A stretch of 54,153 nt of DNA from an uncultured Bacilli bacterium (GTDB lineage Bacteria; Bacillota_I; Bacilli_A; RF39; UBA660): contig CANQQP010000003.1 in the NCBI GenBank assembly GCA_947626055.1, positions 1 through 54,153 of the forward strand. The letters run 5' to 3'. The position numbers were made by a program, and so were the translations under genes. Positions within the stretch are counted from its first letter, which is position 1. Every line of letters starts with the position of its first letter. Below the pieces are notes generated by a model. It made no database searches. It was not told the origin of the DNA and worked only from the letters and a program-made list of their open reading frames with translations. Positions 19,154 to 27,987 of the stretch are shown here, piece by piece.

Positions 19154-19173
19154 AGTTAATTCTTTAGGTTTTT
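19142..19173. terminator. Shared bidirectional terminator of the Fem and beta-lactamase-like genes
   Basis: An A-rich/T-rich stem with core CCTAAAG/CTTTAGG is flanked by A6 and T5. Both convergent stop codons (19151-19153 and 19156-19158) lie inside the hairpin, so one element serves both genes. Confidence 0.8.
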
Positions 19174-20136
19174 ACATGTCTCCAAACGATAATTTTTAAA
19201 TTCTTGATGTAAATCATTAATTCTTTTCGAAATATCATTAACAATCTTTATATAATCATTATGACCATGCGTAGTTAAAATAGCTACTAAGTAAGGATTT
19301 TCATCATAAACAATCCCAATATCATGAAAATATTCGTTATACTCCCCATATTTATGACCAACATCAACATCTAAGCCCGGATATTTTAAGGCATTTTCCT
19401 CGGCTTCTAACATAAAGCTTTTTAACTCACTACCTAACTCTTGATTATTTTCCATAAAATCATAAATATTTTGTAAATAAATAATGGCATCATCGGCGCT
19501 TATTTCTCCAAAATTATCCCCACCAACTAAAGTATGGGTAGCACCTAAAGAATTACCATAGCTTTTAAGAGTATTAAAGCCAATATAATTTAAAAGCATC
19601 CTATGCGCCGTATTATCGCTATAAATAATAGCATATTTAACTAAAGTTCTTAAACTTATCTCTTCCCCATAATTATGTTGACTCATTCCTTTACTAGCCC
19701 CTTCACGCAAGTTTGCACTATAAGTCATTGTTTCATCTAAACTTAACTCATTATTAGCAGCTTTGGTATAAATATACAAAGCGTCTAATAACTTAATGGT
19801 ACTAGCAGCATATAAAGCATTATCTGCTTTATATGCATAAGTAAATCCGGTTTTAAGATCTACATATTTAACACTCATTCGATAATTATTGTTTATATAT
19901 GTATCTAATTCACTTACATCAATTTCATTATTATAAGGAGCATTTAAACAAGCTTGATATTTCTTTTCTTTTTCTTCTTTCCCTTTATTTAATATATCAA
20001 TAGATTCAATCTTTTCTTTAACATCTTTAACAATTTTAAAATCTTTAAAATAATTATAAATTCCAGGAACAAAGTAAAAAAAAGTCCCAATAATTAAGAA
20101 AAAGAATAATATTTTAACCCAAGGCTTTAATCTCAT
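19156..20136 (-). CDS. Class A beta-lactamase-like serine hydrolase, membrane-anchored
   Basis: The 326-aa protein (ATG at 20136, purine-rich RBS) has an N-terminal TM anchor (about 8-25) and an extracellular transpeptidase-fold domain of the Beta-lactamase2 type. The active-site SxxK is STIK (Ser112, Lys115) and the SDN motif is at 173-175. The third box, normally KTG, reads HKYGE (Lys262-Tyr263-Gly264), and no ExxLN omega-loop motif is evident. Without that loop a true beta-lactamase is doubtful; a wall-related peptidase is equally possible. Its facing neighbour is a peptidoglycan ligase. Confidence 0.75.
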   Translation of the reverse strand: MRLKPWVKILFFFLIIGTFFYFVPGIYNYFKDFKIVKDVKEKIESIDILNKGKEEKEKKYQACLNAPYNNEIDVSELDTYINNNYRMSVKYVDLKTGFTYAYKADNALYAASTIKLLDALYIYTKAANNELSLDETMTYSANLREGASKGMSQHNYGEEISLRTLVKYAIIYSDNTAHRMLLNYIGFNTLKSYGNSLGATHTLVGGDNFGEISADDAIIYLQNIYDFMENNQELGSELKSFMLEAEENALKYPGLDVDVGHKYGEYNEYFHDIGIVYDENPYLVAILTTHGHNDYIKIVNDISKRINDLHQEFKNYRLETCKNLKN

Positions 20137-20220
20137 ATAAATGCTTCTTTCTTTTGAATAAATATAGAATATCATATATTTATATTTCTTACAACTTGGT
20201 AATATGTTGTTTTACATTGT

Positions 20221-20244
20221 AAAAACAATGGTTTTCACCATTGT
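20221..20244 (-). terminator. Terminator after the template-repeat-like copy
   Basis: A perfect 8-bp stem (20225-20232 with 20237-20244) carries a GAAA tetraloop on the minus strand and is followed by five U. It would give a defined 3' end to RNA carrying the repeat at 20252-20295. Confidence 0.75.
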
Positions 20245-20251
20245 TAGAGTA

Positions 20252-20295
20252 CCGTTAAAGCCGTTAGCATTATTAGTATTTGAATTGTTAGGCGA
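20252..20295 (-). repeat. Template-repeat-like copy of the paralog 2 tip (candidate DGR TR)
   Basis: These 44 nt align without gaps to 20577-20620 inside the upstream surface gene, with 33 identities. Of the 11 differences, 9 are adenines on the coding strand here, and only 2 of 28 non-adenine positions differ. Read in the frame of the gene it encodes SPNNSNTNNANGFNG-like sequence, full of AAY codons, where the gene has SPYYSYLTYARGFYG. Weaker similarity with a 1-nt gap extends towards 20228. It has no open frame of its own. It is either the template of a diversity-generating retroelement or a decayed partial duplicate; no reverse transcriptase is visible here. Confidence 0.5.
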
Positions 20296-20427
20296 CGAGA
20301 AAAAGCACGCACTGTTTTATATTTATCCCTATATAAACTTCTGTTTATACCTTTTTTATTTTGTTTATTCGGACCAAACTTTGACTAAAGCATTGTTTGG
20401 ACATCTCTTCGTTTTTGTTTACACTCT

Positions 20428-20453
20428 TGTAATAAGCCTATTGGCTTATTACA
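20428..20453 (-). other. Long hairpin over the stop codon of paralog 2
   Basis: A perfect 11-bp inverted repeat with a 4-nt loop (20428-20438 with 20443-20453) contains the TAG stop of the upstream gene. No strong U-run follows, so it is a poor terminator. Hairpins just 3' of variable repeats are known in diversity-generating retroelements. It could also be a leaky terminator or a 3' stabiliser. Confidence 0.55.
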
Positions 20454-21916
20454 AATGGCTTATCTTTTGTCCCTTCTCCGGTGGCTTTTAGTCCACTAGT
20501 GCTTAGATTGATAACTGGACGCACACCGTTTGCAGTATTGACATCGTCGACGTTCAAGTCACGATAACTCAGGTAGCCGTAAAAGCCGCGAGCATAAGTC
20601 AAATATGAATAGTAAGGCGACAAGCTCCAGAACCACCTATAAGAAGAACCTGTATATAGATAATTGGAGGTTGTTGGATATGGACTATTAGTAGTTGGCT
20701 TAAATCCCGCTAGCACTATTTCATCGGCACTTAGTAATCCTATCTTTAATTTATATACTCCTCCATATGTATGATTTCCATTAGATGTATCCGATAACGG
20801 ATTGTTACCTGCTGTTGGATCTGGGCACGTTAGTATAGGGGTAACTGGTTTACTACTGTTATACATTCCTCTTTCGTATGCTCCGTAATATATATCGGTT
20901 CCTTCACTTCCACTTCCAAAAGACGTATCATTACAATATATTCCATATGTTATATATCTATCATAATTTCTTAAATTATCATAATACCATGCTTCTAATT
21001 TTTTCTTTATGGTACTATTTGTTCCCCCATGATTTGTTGTTTCTATACTTTCTTCGACATTTGTTGCTATTTCTATACTTCGGCACGGATTGCTGTTTGT
21101 ACAGGGTGGGTTATTATAGTATGTGTAACCTGCATATATTCTTGAATTACCTGTACTGTTAAATGCACTTGTCCCTATATCCCCATTTAATACTAATCTT
21201 ATCGTCCCATCTCCATTGACTCTCACTATTCGCCAATTATTATTAGCAAATTTAACATAGTTATCTTTTGCTTCTCCTCGGAAGTAATAACTTGTTCCTC
21301 CTGGAGTAGTATAATTTAAAGATCCACTAGTATTTTGATAGTCACTCATTTTGTATACTCCACTACATGCATCACCATCATTTAATGGGCAGCCAGTTTT
21401 AAAATTATCAGAAGTTGGTGATGTGGATTTTGCTGTTCGTATTATATCAGCTTTTATCTCTTCTAATGTCCTTACTCGTTCATATTCTACAGTACATGTT
21501 ACATCATTTATTGTTCTTGGTGTTATTCTCAAAGTGTTGTTTGAAAATGATACACTAACCTTGCTTGTTACATTTTGATTAGAAGTATCTTTGCAACTTA
21601 TACTTTTATATTGGTATCCTGTATCTGGTGTTAGTTTAAATGTTGAAGCACTATTATAATCAGTTTGAGCTGTGGCGTACTCCATGGAATCTACTTTCCC
21701 ATTTCCATTACTATATACTTCTATTGTTATCTTCTTACTTACTGTTGCATTTATGTTTAATACTGTACTAGGATTGGATGTATAATACGCATACGATACT
21801 CCTATTACTGTTCCTATTACTAATATTAGTGCTACTATTCCTAATTTTAGTTTTGGATTATATATTCCTTTTTTCTGCGCTTTCTTTATTTCTTTTTCTA
21901 TTCTCTTTTCTTTCAT
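20438..21916 (-). CDS. DUF6273-like surface protein with variable Tyr-rich tip (paralog 2)
   Basis: Not characterised. The 492-aa protein has a charged N-terminus (MKEKRIEKEIKKAQKKG) and one hydrophobic segment (about 25-46) ending in SYAYYT, like SipW-type secretion signals. A GYQYKSISC-type surface module follows (about 60-150). The C-terminal domain runs YYFRGEAKDNYVKFANNNWRIVRVNGDG, then GLLSADEIVLAG, WFWSLSPYYSY, GVRPVINLST and GEGTKDKPFVIS. The segment around residues 430-450 is rich in Tyr and is the part copied downstream at 20252-20295. GGAGG lies 6 nt before the ATG. Its first 136 nt are nearly identical to paralog 3. Confidence 0.75.
   Translation of the reverse strand: MKEKRIEKEIKKAQKKGIYNPKLKLGIVALILVIGTVIGVSYAYYTSNPSTVLNINATVSKKITIEVYSNGNGKVDSMEYATAQTDYNSASTFKLTPDTGYQYKSISCKDTSNQNVTSKVSVSFSNNTLRITPRTINDVTCTVEYERVRTLEEIKADIIRTAKSTSPTSDNFKTGCPLNDGDACSGVYKMSDYQNTSGSLNYTTPGGTSYYFRGEAKDNYVKFANNNWRIVRVNGDGTIRLVLNGDIGTSAFNSTGNSRIYAGYTYYNNPPCTNSNPCRSIEIATNVEESIETTNHGGTNSTIKKKLEAWYYDNLRNYDRYITYGIYCNDTSFGSGSEGTDIYYGAYERGMYNSSKPVTPILTCPDPTAGNNPLSDTSNGNHTYGGVYKLKIGLLSADEIVLAGFKPTTNSPYPTTSNYLYTGSSYRWFWSLSPYYSYLTYARGFYGYLSYRDLNVDDVNTANGVRPVINLSTSGLKATGEGTKDKPFVISQ
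20577..20620 (-). repeat. Variable-repeat-like segment in paralog 2 (candidate DGR VR)
   Basis: Partner of the copy at 20252-20295. It encodes the WSLSPYYSYLTYARGFYG tip just ahead of the GVRPVINL core. Asn codons of the copy become Tyr, Thr and Arg codons here mostly by changes at A. Placement near the C-terminus in a probable lectin/formylglycine-enzyme-like domain fits known DGR targets. Confidence 0.5.
21781..21916 (-). repeat. 136-nt near-identical 5' repeat (copy in paralog 2)
   Basis: The first 136 coding nt match 33594-33729 in paralog 3 with only five differences by my count, while the rest of the genes is far more diverged. This suggests recent duplication or gene conversion of the secretion/anchor segment. 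Confidence 0.85.
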
Positions 21917-22024
21917 GGATGGCCTCCATTATTATTATGATAATTTTATTTTATCATATTCGTAAGGCTATGTGCAATACGCAATAATGGCAAAAAGTAA
22001 TAGAAAATAAACTATTTAGAATAT

Positions 22025-22052
22025 AAAAAAAGAGTTCAATTTTGAACTCTTT
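22025..22052 (-). terminator. Terminator of the str operon
   Basis: A perfect 11-bp stem (22029-22039 with 22042-22052) with a U-run on the minus strand lies just after the tuf stop codon. Confidence 0.85.
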
Positions 22053-22060
22053 AATAATTA

Positions 22061-23230
22061 TTATTCAATAATTTCTGATACTACACCAGCACCAACAGTA
22101 CGTCCACCTTCACGGATAGAGAATTTAGTACCATTTTCAAGAGCTACTGGAGCAATTAATTCAACAGTCATATCTACGTTATCACCTGGCATAACCATTT
22201 CAACACCAGCTGGAAGTTCGATAACTCCTGTTACGTCTGTAGTACGGAAATAGAATTGTGGTCTGTAATTTGAGAAGAATGGAGTATGACGTCCGCCTTC
22301 TTCTTTAGATAATACATAAACACTTGCTTTGAATTTATGATGAGGTGTAACACTTCCTGGTTTAGCAAGAACTTGTCCACGTTCAACATCTTCACGAGCA
22401 ATACCACGAAGTAATGCACCAGCATTATCTCCTGCTTCAGCATAATCTAATGATTTTCTAAACATTTCAATTCCTGTAACAACAGTTTTTTGAGTGTCTT
22501 TTAGACCAACGATTTCTACTTCGTCATTAAGATTTAATCTACCACGTTCAACACGTCCTGTAACAACAGTACCACGTCCTGAGATTGTAAATACATCTTC
22601 GATACTCATTAAGAATGGTTTATCAGTATCTCTTTGTGGAGTATCAATATAATCATCAACTGCAGCAATTAAATCACGAATAGATTGTTCAGCTTCAGGA
22701 TCTCCTTCAAGAGCTTTTAAAGCAGAGCCTCTAATAATAGGGCAATTTGCATCAAAGTCATATTCACCTAATAATTCACGAATTTCCATTTCTACTAAAT
22801 CAAGTAATTCTGGATCATCAACTTGATCACATTTGTTCATATAAACAACAATTTTAGGAACACCAACTTGACGAGAAAGTAAAATATGTTCTCTTGTTTG
22901 AGGCATAGGTCCATCTGCTGCTGATACAACAAGGATTGCTCCATCCATTTGCGCAGCACCTGTAATCATGTTTTTAACATAGTCAGCATGGCCTGGGCAG
23001 TCTACGTGAGCATAATGACGTTTTTCAGTTTCATACTCAACGTGAGCAGTATTAATTGTAATACCTCTTTCTCTTTCTTCTGGTGCTTTGTCGATATTTT
23101 CATATGCAACATATTCTTTACTAAATAATTTAGTAATAGCTGCTGTTAAAGTTGTTTTACCATGGTCTACGTGACCAATAGTACCAATATTAACGTGTTC
23201 TTTTGAACGATCGAATTTTTCTTTTGCCAT
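22061..23230 (-). CDS. tuf: Elongation factor Tu
   Basis: GTPase that brings aminoacyl-tRNA to the ribosomal A site. The 389-aa protein has G1 GHVDHGKTT, switch [15 protein letters not shown]3 [10 protein letters not shown]4 NKCD and the usual domains II and III ([26 protein letters not shown]). Last gene of the str operon after fusA with a 67-bp gap and its own good RBS; the operon terminator follows directly. Slightly shorter than the usual ~394 aa. Confidence 0.98.
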   Translation of the reverse strand: MAKEKFDRSKEHVNIGTIGHVDHGKTTLTAAITKLFSKEYVAYENIDKAPEERERGITINTAHVEYETEKRHYAHVDCPGHADYVKNMITGAAQMDGAILVVSAADGPMPQTREHILLSRQVGVPKIVVYMNKCDQVDDPELLDLVEMEIRELLGEYDFDANCPIIRGSALKALEGDPEAEQSIRDLIAAVDDYIDTPQRDTDKPFLMSIEDVFTISGRGTVVTGRVERGRLNLNDEVEIVGLKDTQKTVVTGIEMFRKSLDYAEAGDNAGALLRGIAREDVERGQVLAKPGSVTPHHKFKASVYVLSKEEGGRHTPFFSNYRPQFYFRTTDVTGVIELPAGVEMVMPGDNVDMTVELIAPVALENGTKFSIREGGRTVGAGVVSEIIE

Positions 23231-23297
23231 TTTTTTTCCTCCTTTTAAATGTCTATTAATATTTTATCTAATACTTGAATAAAATTCAAGGATTATT

Positions 23298-25370
23298 TTA
23301 GTTTACACTGTTTTTCTTGATGATTTCTTCAGCAATGGATTTTGGTACTTCTTCATAATGATCATTAGTCATTGTGAAGTTACCTCTACCTTGGGTATTA
23401 GAACGTAAGCTCGTCGCATAGCCAAACATTTCAGATAGCGGAACCATTGCCGATATTTGTAGGGCATTACCACGAGATTCTTGACCAAGTGGACGACCAC
23501 GACGACTTGTTAAATCACCCATAACGTTACCCATATATTCTTCGGGAACAACTACATCAACTTTCATAATTGGTTCTAGAAGAACTGGTTTACATTTATT
23601 TTTAGCTTCTTTTAAAGCCATACTGGCGGCGATTTTGAAAGCCATTTCTGATGAATCGACATCATGGTATGAACCATCATATAAAGTCGCTTTAATATCA
23701 ACCATTGGATAGCCTGCTAATATACCACCAGCCATCGCTTCTTGTAAGCCTTTATCAGTTACCGGAATATATTCACGAGGAACTACACCACCAACGATTT
23801 CATCAACAAATTCATAACCTTTATCTTTATTTGGTTCAAATTTAATCCATACATGTCCATATTGTCCACGTCCACCAGATTGTTTAATATATTTACCTTC
23901 ACATTCAGCTGTTTGGGTAATTGTTTCACGGTAAGCAACTTGGGGTTTACCAATATTAGCTTCAACTTTGAATTCATCTTTCATACGTCTTACTAATACC
24001 TCTAAGTGTAACTCACCCATACCAGATATAACAGTTTGACCAGTTTCATGATCAGTTTTATATCTAAATGTTGGATCTTCTTCCGCTAATTTTTGTAAAG
24101 CTAAAGCCATTTTATCTTGGTCATTTTTACTCTTTGGTTCTATAGCTAAATCAATAACTGGATCTGGGAATTCCATACCTTTCATGATTGCAAAATGTTT
24201 TTCATCACAAAGAGTATCAGCTGTTGTAGTATTTTTTAAACCAACAGCAGCAGCGATTTCCCCACAATATACTTCACTAATCTCTTTTCTTTGATTAGCA
24301 TGCATTTGTAGAATACGACCAATTCTTTCTTTTTCATTCTTAGTAGAATTTAAAACATAAGAACCACTTGTAAGTTTACCAGAATAAACTCTAAAGAATG
24401 AAAGTCTTCCAACAAATGGATCAGTCATGATTTTGAAAGCCATAGCCATAAATGGTTCATCATCAGATGGATGACGTAATATATCTTTACCATCTTTATC
24501 AATACATTCAATAGCTTCTACATCAGTAGGGCTTGGTAAGTAATCAATAACAGCATCTAAAGCTAATTTTACACCCATGTTAGATAGGGCACTACCACAC
24601 ATAACTGGGAAGAACTTAGCTGCTAAAGTACCGTTACGAATCGCTCTTTTAATTAGATCAATACTTACTTCTTCACCTTCTAAGTATTTTTCCATTAATT
24701 CATCGTCATATTCAGCGACAGTTTCAATTAAGTCAACTCTTTTTTCCTCAATTAAATCTTTTAAATCTTCCGGAATTTCGATTTCGACATAATCTTCAGC
24801 TTCCCCACCATCAAAATGATAAGCTTTACGGGTAATGATATCTACTACCCCATTAAATTCGCTTTCAGCTCCAATTGGCCATTCAATTGGTTTAGCTACG
24901 ACATTTAATCTTTTATCAATTGAATCTAAACATAACTCAAAGTCAGCTCCTAATTTATCCATTTTATTACAGAAAATCATACGCGGAACTTTAAAGTCAT
25001 CAGCCTGACGCCATACAGTTTCACTTTGCGGTTCAACTCCGGCATTAGCATCAAGTAAACAAATAGATCCGTCTAATACTCTTAGGGAACGTTGAACTTC
25101 AATTGTAAAGTCAACATGGCCTGGGGTATCAATAATATTAAAACGATATCCTTTCCAATGGGCTGTGGTCGCAGCTGAAGTGATTGTAATACCACGTTCT
25201 TTTTCTTGCTCCATCCAGTCCATTTGGGACTCACCATCGTGAGTTTCACCAATTTTATGAGTTATACCTGTATGGTATAAAACTCTTTCGGTAAATGTTG
25301 TTTTTCCGGCATCAATGTGAGCCATAATACCGATATTTCTTAATTTATCTAAACTAACGTCTCTTGCCAT
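23298..25370 (-). CDS. fusA: Elongation factor G
   Basis: Translocase GTPase of 690 aa. Domain I carries [28 protein letters not shown] and NKMD. Domains II-V follow with the domain IV motif [16 protein letters not shown] and the C-terminal region [16 protein letters not shown]. The gene lies 9 nt after rpsG in the canonical order rpsL-rpsG-fusA-tuf, so stoichiometry is set by operon translation. Confidence 0.98.
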   Translation of the reverse strand: MARDVSLDKLRNIGIMAHIDAGKTTFTERVLYHTGITHKIGETHDGESQMDWMEQEKERGITITSAATTAHWKGYRFNIIDTPGHVDFTIEVQRSLRVLDGSICLLDANAGVEPQSETVWRQADDFKVPRMIFCNKMDKLGADFELCLDSIDKRLNVVAKPIEWPIGAESEFNGVVDIITRKAYHFDGGEAEDYVEIEIPEDLKDLIEEKRVDLIETVAEYDDELMEKYLEGEEVSIDLIKRAIRNGTLAAKFFPVMCGSALSNMGVKLALDAVIDYLPSPTDVEAIECIDKDGKDILRHPSDDEPFMAMAFKIMTDPFVGRLSFFRVYSGKLTSGSYVLNSTKNEKERIGRILQMHANQRKEISEVYCGEIAAAVGLKNTTTADTLCDEKHFAIMKGMEFPDPVIDLAIEPKSKNDQDKMALALQKLAEEDPTFRYKTDHETGQTVISGMGELHLEVLVRRMKDEFKVEANIGKPQVAYRETITQTAECEGKYIKQSGGRGQYGHVWIKFEPNKDKGYEFVDEIVGGVVPREYIPVTDKGLQEAMAGGILAGYPMVDIKATLYDGSYHDVDSSEMAFKIAASMALKEAKNKCKPVLLEPIMKVDVVVPEEYMGNVMGDLTSRRGRPLGQESRGNALQISAMVPLSEMFGYATSLRSNTQGRGNFTMTNDHYEEVPKSIAEEIIKKNSVN

Positions 25371-25379
25371 ATATTTCTC

Positions 25380-25847
25380 CTACCATCTATAATGAGCAAA
25401 TGCTTTATTGGCTTCAGCCATTTTGTGAGTATCTTCACGTTTTTTAACAGCTCCACCTGTTCCATTTGCTGCATCAATAATCTCGTTTGCTAATTTCTCA
25501 GCCATTCCTTTACCATTTCTTAACTTAGCATAATTAACAAGCCAACGTAAGGCTAAAGTTTGAGCACGTTCATCATTAACTTCGATTGGTACTTGATAGT
25601 TGGATCCGCCCACACGGCGAGACTTAACTTCTAAAGCTGGTTTAATATTTTCCAGTGCTTCATTGTATACTTCCATTGGATCTTTACCAGTTTTTTCTTT
25701 AACCATATCAAAAGCTCCATATAATATATTTTGAGCAGTTCCTTTTTTACCTTTTTGCATAATTTGATTAACAAGTTTAGTAACTACTTTAGAATTATAT
25801 ATAGGATCTGGTAAAACATCTCTTTTTATTGCACGTCTTTTACGCAT
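25380..25847 (-). CDS. rpsG: 30S ribosomal protein S7
   Basis: Primary 16S rRNA-binding protein of the 30S head. The 155-aa protein matches S7 throughout: [29 protein letters not shown] near the start, [11 protein letters not shown] and R..LA..WL in the middle, and the C-terminus [20 protein letters not shown]. It is the second gene of the str operon, 26 nt after rpsL. S7 can autoregulate this operon in other bacteria. Confidence 0.98.
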   Translation of the reverse strand: MRKRRAIKRDVLPDPIYNSKVVTKLVNQIMQKGKKGTAQNILYGAFDMVKEKTGKDPMEVYNEALENIKPALEVKSRRVGGSNYQVPIEVNDERAQTLALRWLVNYAKLRNGKGMAEKLANEIIDAANGTGGAVKKREDTHKMAEANKAFAHYRW

Positions 25848-25873
25848 ATTTTAATCCTCCTTAACTATTTTTT

Positions 25874-26284
25874 CTATTTAGGTCTTTTTGTACCATATTT
25901 ACTACGACCTTGTTTTCTATTTTGAACACCTTGAGTATCAAGAGTTCCACGAACAATGTGATAACGAACACCGATTAAATCCTTAACACGGCCTCCACGT
26001 ACTAATACAACACTATGTTCTTGTAAGTTGTGTCCTTCACCTGGAATATAAGTATCTACTTCACGTCCATTAGAAAGTCTAACACGCGCAAATTTACGAA
26101 GTGCTGAGTTAGGTTTCTTTGGTGTTCTAGTTCCAACACGTGTACATACTCCTCTTTTTTGGGGACTTTTGGTCTCCGTTTCACGACGAGTCATACTATT
26201 GAATCCTTTATTTAAAGCGGGACTTTTACTCTTTGATGTTTTGTCTTTTCTTCCTTTTTTAACAAGTTGATTAATAGTTGGCAT
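25874..26284 (-). CDS. rpsL: 30S ribosomal protein S12
   Basis: Decoding-centre protein, first gene of the str operon. I chose the ATG at 26284 (136 aa, [13 protein letters not shown]) with AAGGAGG at 7-nt spacing; the upstream in-frame ATG would add eight residues not found in S12. The streptomycin-determining loop [20 protein letters not shown] carries the usual Lys, and the second loop reads [21 protein letters not shown]. Expression is from the promoter at 26379-26408 through a structured leader. Confidence 0.98.
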   Translation of the reverse strand: MPTINQLVKKGRKDKTSKSKSPALNKGFNSMTRRETETKSPQKRGVCTRVGTRTPKKPNSALRKFARVRLSNGREVDTYIPGEGHNLQEHSVVLVRGGRVKDLIGVRYHIVRGTLDTQGVQNRKQGRSKYGTKRPK

Positions 26285-26331
26285 AATATCCTCCTTCCAT
26301 ATACACACATCCTGGTGTATCCTAAATTCCC

Positions 26332-26366
26332 TTAAACGAGGTTCTACCTAAGTAGAACCTGTTTAA
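26332..26366 (-). promoter_or_regulatory. 5' leader hairpin of the str operon mRNA
   Basis: A 15-bp stem with one bulged base (TTAAAC and a 9-bp arm with a 4-nt loop) lies a few nt after the predicted transcription start, ahead of rpsL. A second small stem (about 26301-26320) lies nearer the RBS. It could stabilise the mRNA 5' end or bind a regulatory ribosomal protein; neither is shown. Confidence 0.6.
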
Positions 26367-26378
26367 AAAATCATTAAT

Positions 26379-26408
26379 AATATACCATTTTTATTATTTT
26401 GTTGTCAA
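26379..26408 (-). promoter_or_regulatory. Promoter of the str operon
   Basis: Minus-strand TTGACA (26403-26408) and TATATT (26379-26384) are separated by 18 bp, a near-consensus housekeeping sigma promoter placed about 95 nt before rpsL. Confidence 0.8.
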
Positions 26409-26411
26409 CAG

Positions 26412-26783
26412 TTATTTTGCATAATTTTTGGTTTGATATTCCGGACATTTAACATAGCCTTTATAGTTATAAGCTCCGGATTTTTTCTTCACTATAACAT
26501 AACCGTCACATTCTTTTTTATTAACAGCTATTTTTTTAATAAAACCACTATCTTTTAAAGTCGCATAAGTAATTTGTAATTCTTTGCCCTCTTCAGGATA
26601 AGAAAAACTTTGATCGACATATTTTTTGGAAGCCGCAACTAAAGATTTTTCCATATCCGTATAAAGTTTATTCTTATTATTATAAATTATACCAAAAGTC
26701 GTTAAAAGCCCAACGATTAAAAAAAGCATAAGACCCCAAACAATACTTAAACGACGCATCTGGCGCATGGAACTATTTGTCAT
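26412..26783 (-). CDS. Small membrane-anchored protein with pilin-like tail domain
   Basis: Not characterised. The 123-aa protein has an N-terminal TM helix (about 13-34) and an extracellular domain ending in KKECDGYVIVKKKS...YKGYVKCPEY. The same CxGYxxV...Y.KCxxY pattern with two Cys occurs in the preceding gene, so the two are paralogs. This tail resembles prepilin-like proteins of uncultured Bacilli from memory. A GAGGG RBS overlaps the preceding stop. Confidence 0.6.
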   Translation of the reverse strand: MTNSSMRQMRRLSIVWGLMLFLIVGLLTTFGIIYNNKNKLYTDMEKSLVAASKKYVDQSFSYPEEGKELQITYATLKDSGFIKKIAVNKKECDGYVIVKKKSGAYNYKGYVKCPEYQTKNYAK

Positions 26784-26785
26784 AA

Positions 26786-27238
26786 TTAACCCTCATACCC
26801 GGCACTGATATAATTATCACACTTTAAATAAGGCGTGCTAATAATTTTACCATCTTCGACTTTGACTAGAGCATAACCAGTACAAACACTATCATCTTCC
26901 GGATCAATTAAATTATCCATGATCTTTTCCTTAACCATATCTTCAACAGTTATTTTCGCTTCTCCACTATTTAAATCAATATAATAAGTATAAACGTAGG
27001 TAATAGCATCTTGTTTAATGCGACTTTCATAGGAACGATATTTACGAAGATTTTTTTGAATAGTCGTATTATTAATATTTGGTTCTTGCTGTTCTTTATT
27101 ATTTTGGGAATCTATTACCGTATCTTTATAACGGTTAAAATTATACACCATTATTACTGTTAAAAGTAAAAACGCTAACAAAATAGACATAAATACTATC
27201 ATCGTAGCAAGACCCCAACCTTTTTGTTTTTGTTTCAT
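26786..27238 (-). CDS. Membrane-anchored paralog with pilin-like tail domain
   Basis: Not characterised. I chose the ATG at 27238 (150 aa, MKQKQKGWGL) because AGGAG lies upstream at proper spacing. One TM helix (about 9-32, ATMIVFMSILLAFLLLTVIMV) is followed by a Gln/Asn-rich linker and a domain ending in VCTGYALVKVEDG...YLKCDNYISAGY, the pattern shared with the next gene. Two conserved Cys could form an extracellular disulfide. It is part of a three-gene unit of small exported proteins directly upstream of the str promoter. Confidence 0.6.
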   Translation of the reverse strand: MKQKQKGWGLATMIVFMSILLAFLLLTVIMVYNFNRYKDTVIDSQNNKEQQEPNINNTTIQKNLRKYRSYESRIKQDAITYVYTYYIDLNSGEAKITVEDMVKEKIMDNLIDPEDDSVCTGYALVKVEDGKIISTPYLKCDNYISAGYEG

Positions 27239-27248
27239 GTTATCACTC

Positions 27249-27509
27249 CTATTCGGCATATCGATCAGCGATAAAAAATGGGCCAATCTCCGCAGCCGTT
27301 AATTGTTCATCATTATAATAATGTTGGACTTTATAACCGATTCCTATGCATATTTTTGTTTTTCTATGTTCTGAATGTTCTATCGTTTCTGTTTTAAGGC
27401 AAAATTTCGGATCTTTATTCTGTTTGACATTTAGATAATCTACTACTAATAAGCTGAGCCACCCAACAAGCACGACAATAAATAATGTTAACAATATTTT
27501 TTTCACCAT
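27249..27509 (-). CDS. Small single-pass membrane protein
   Basis: Not recognised. The 86-aa protein has an N-terminal TM helix (about 4-25) and a short extracellular part with two Cys and several His (IEHSEHRKTKICIGIGYKVQHYY). It starts the small operon followed by the two pilin-like paralogs; the next start is 10 nt after its stop. Confidence 0.55.
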   Translation of the reverse strand: MVKKILLTLFIVVLVGWLSLLVVDYLNVKQNKDPKFCLKTETIEHSEHRKTKICIGIGYKVQHYYNDEQLTAAEIGPFFIADRYAE

Positions 27510-27567
27510 TTATCTTCACTTTACTTTCAATAATATTATTATATATTATATTAACTATTTCTTACAA

Positions 27568-27594
27568 GAAAAAAACGCAAATTAAATTGCGTTT
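27568..27594 (-). terminator. Terminator after rplL
   Basis: A perfect 8-bp stem (27573-27580 with 27587-27594) is followed on the minus strand by a U-run, directly after the rplL stop. Confidence 0.85.
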
Positions 27595-27600
27595 GAATAA

Positions 27601-27969
27601 TTAAGCTAATTCTACAGTAGCTCCGGCTTCTTCTAATTTAGCTTTAATTTCATTAGCTTCATCAGCGCTAACGTTTTCTTTAATGTTTCCACCATTATCT
27701 GCTAAACCTTTAGCTTCAACTAATCCTAAACCAGTAATTTCACGGATAACTTTGATAACAGCAATCTTAGCAGCACCAGCATCTTTTAAAACTACAGTTT
27801 TAGTAGAGCTTCCCGCATCTTCAGTAGCTCCAGCTGGAGCAGCAGCTACAGCAACAGCAGATGGATCAACTCCAAATTCTTCTTTCATCATATCAACTAA
27901 TTCTTTTACTTCAAGAATAGTCTTTTCTTTTAAAGCTTCAATTATATCTTTGTTTTCAATTTTTGCCAT
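27601..27969 (-). CDS. rplL: 50S ribosomal protein L7/L12
   Basis: Stalk protein that recruits translational GTPases. The 122-aa protein has the N-terminal dimerisation region ([26 protein letters not shown]), an Ala-rich hinge and the conserved C-terminal domain ([24 protein letters not shown]). It lies 18 nt after rplJ in one transcript controlled by the L10 leader. Confidence 0.98.
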   Translation of the reverse strand: MAKIENKDIIEALKEKTILEVKELVDMMKEEFGVDPSAVAVAAAPAGATEDAGSSTKTVVLKDAGAAKIAVIKVIREITGLGLVEAKGLADNGGNIKENVSADEANEIKAKLEEAGATVELA

Positions 27970-27987
27970 ATTATTTCTCTTCCTTTC

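Noticed and set aside
20204-20491. 95-codon plus-strand ORF in the gap after the surface gene
   Set aside because: It lacks a RBS and is antisense to the template-like copy and the end of the surface gene; hydrophobicity comes from AT-rich sequence.
21778-21987. Leu-rich plus-strand ORFs at 21778 and 33567
   Set aside because: Both are antisense to the conserved 136-nt start of paralogs 2 and 3; their similarity only reflects that repeat.
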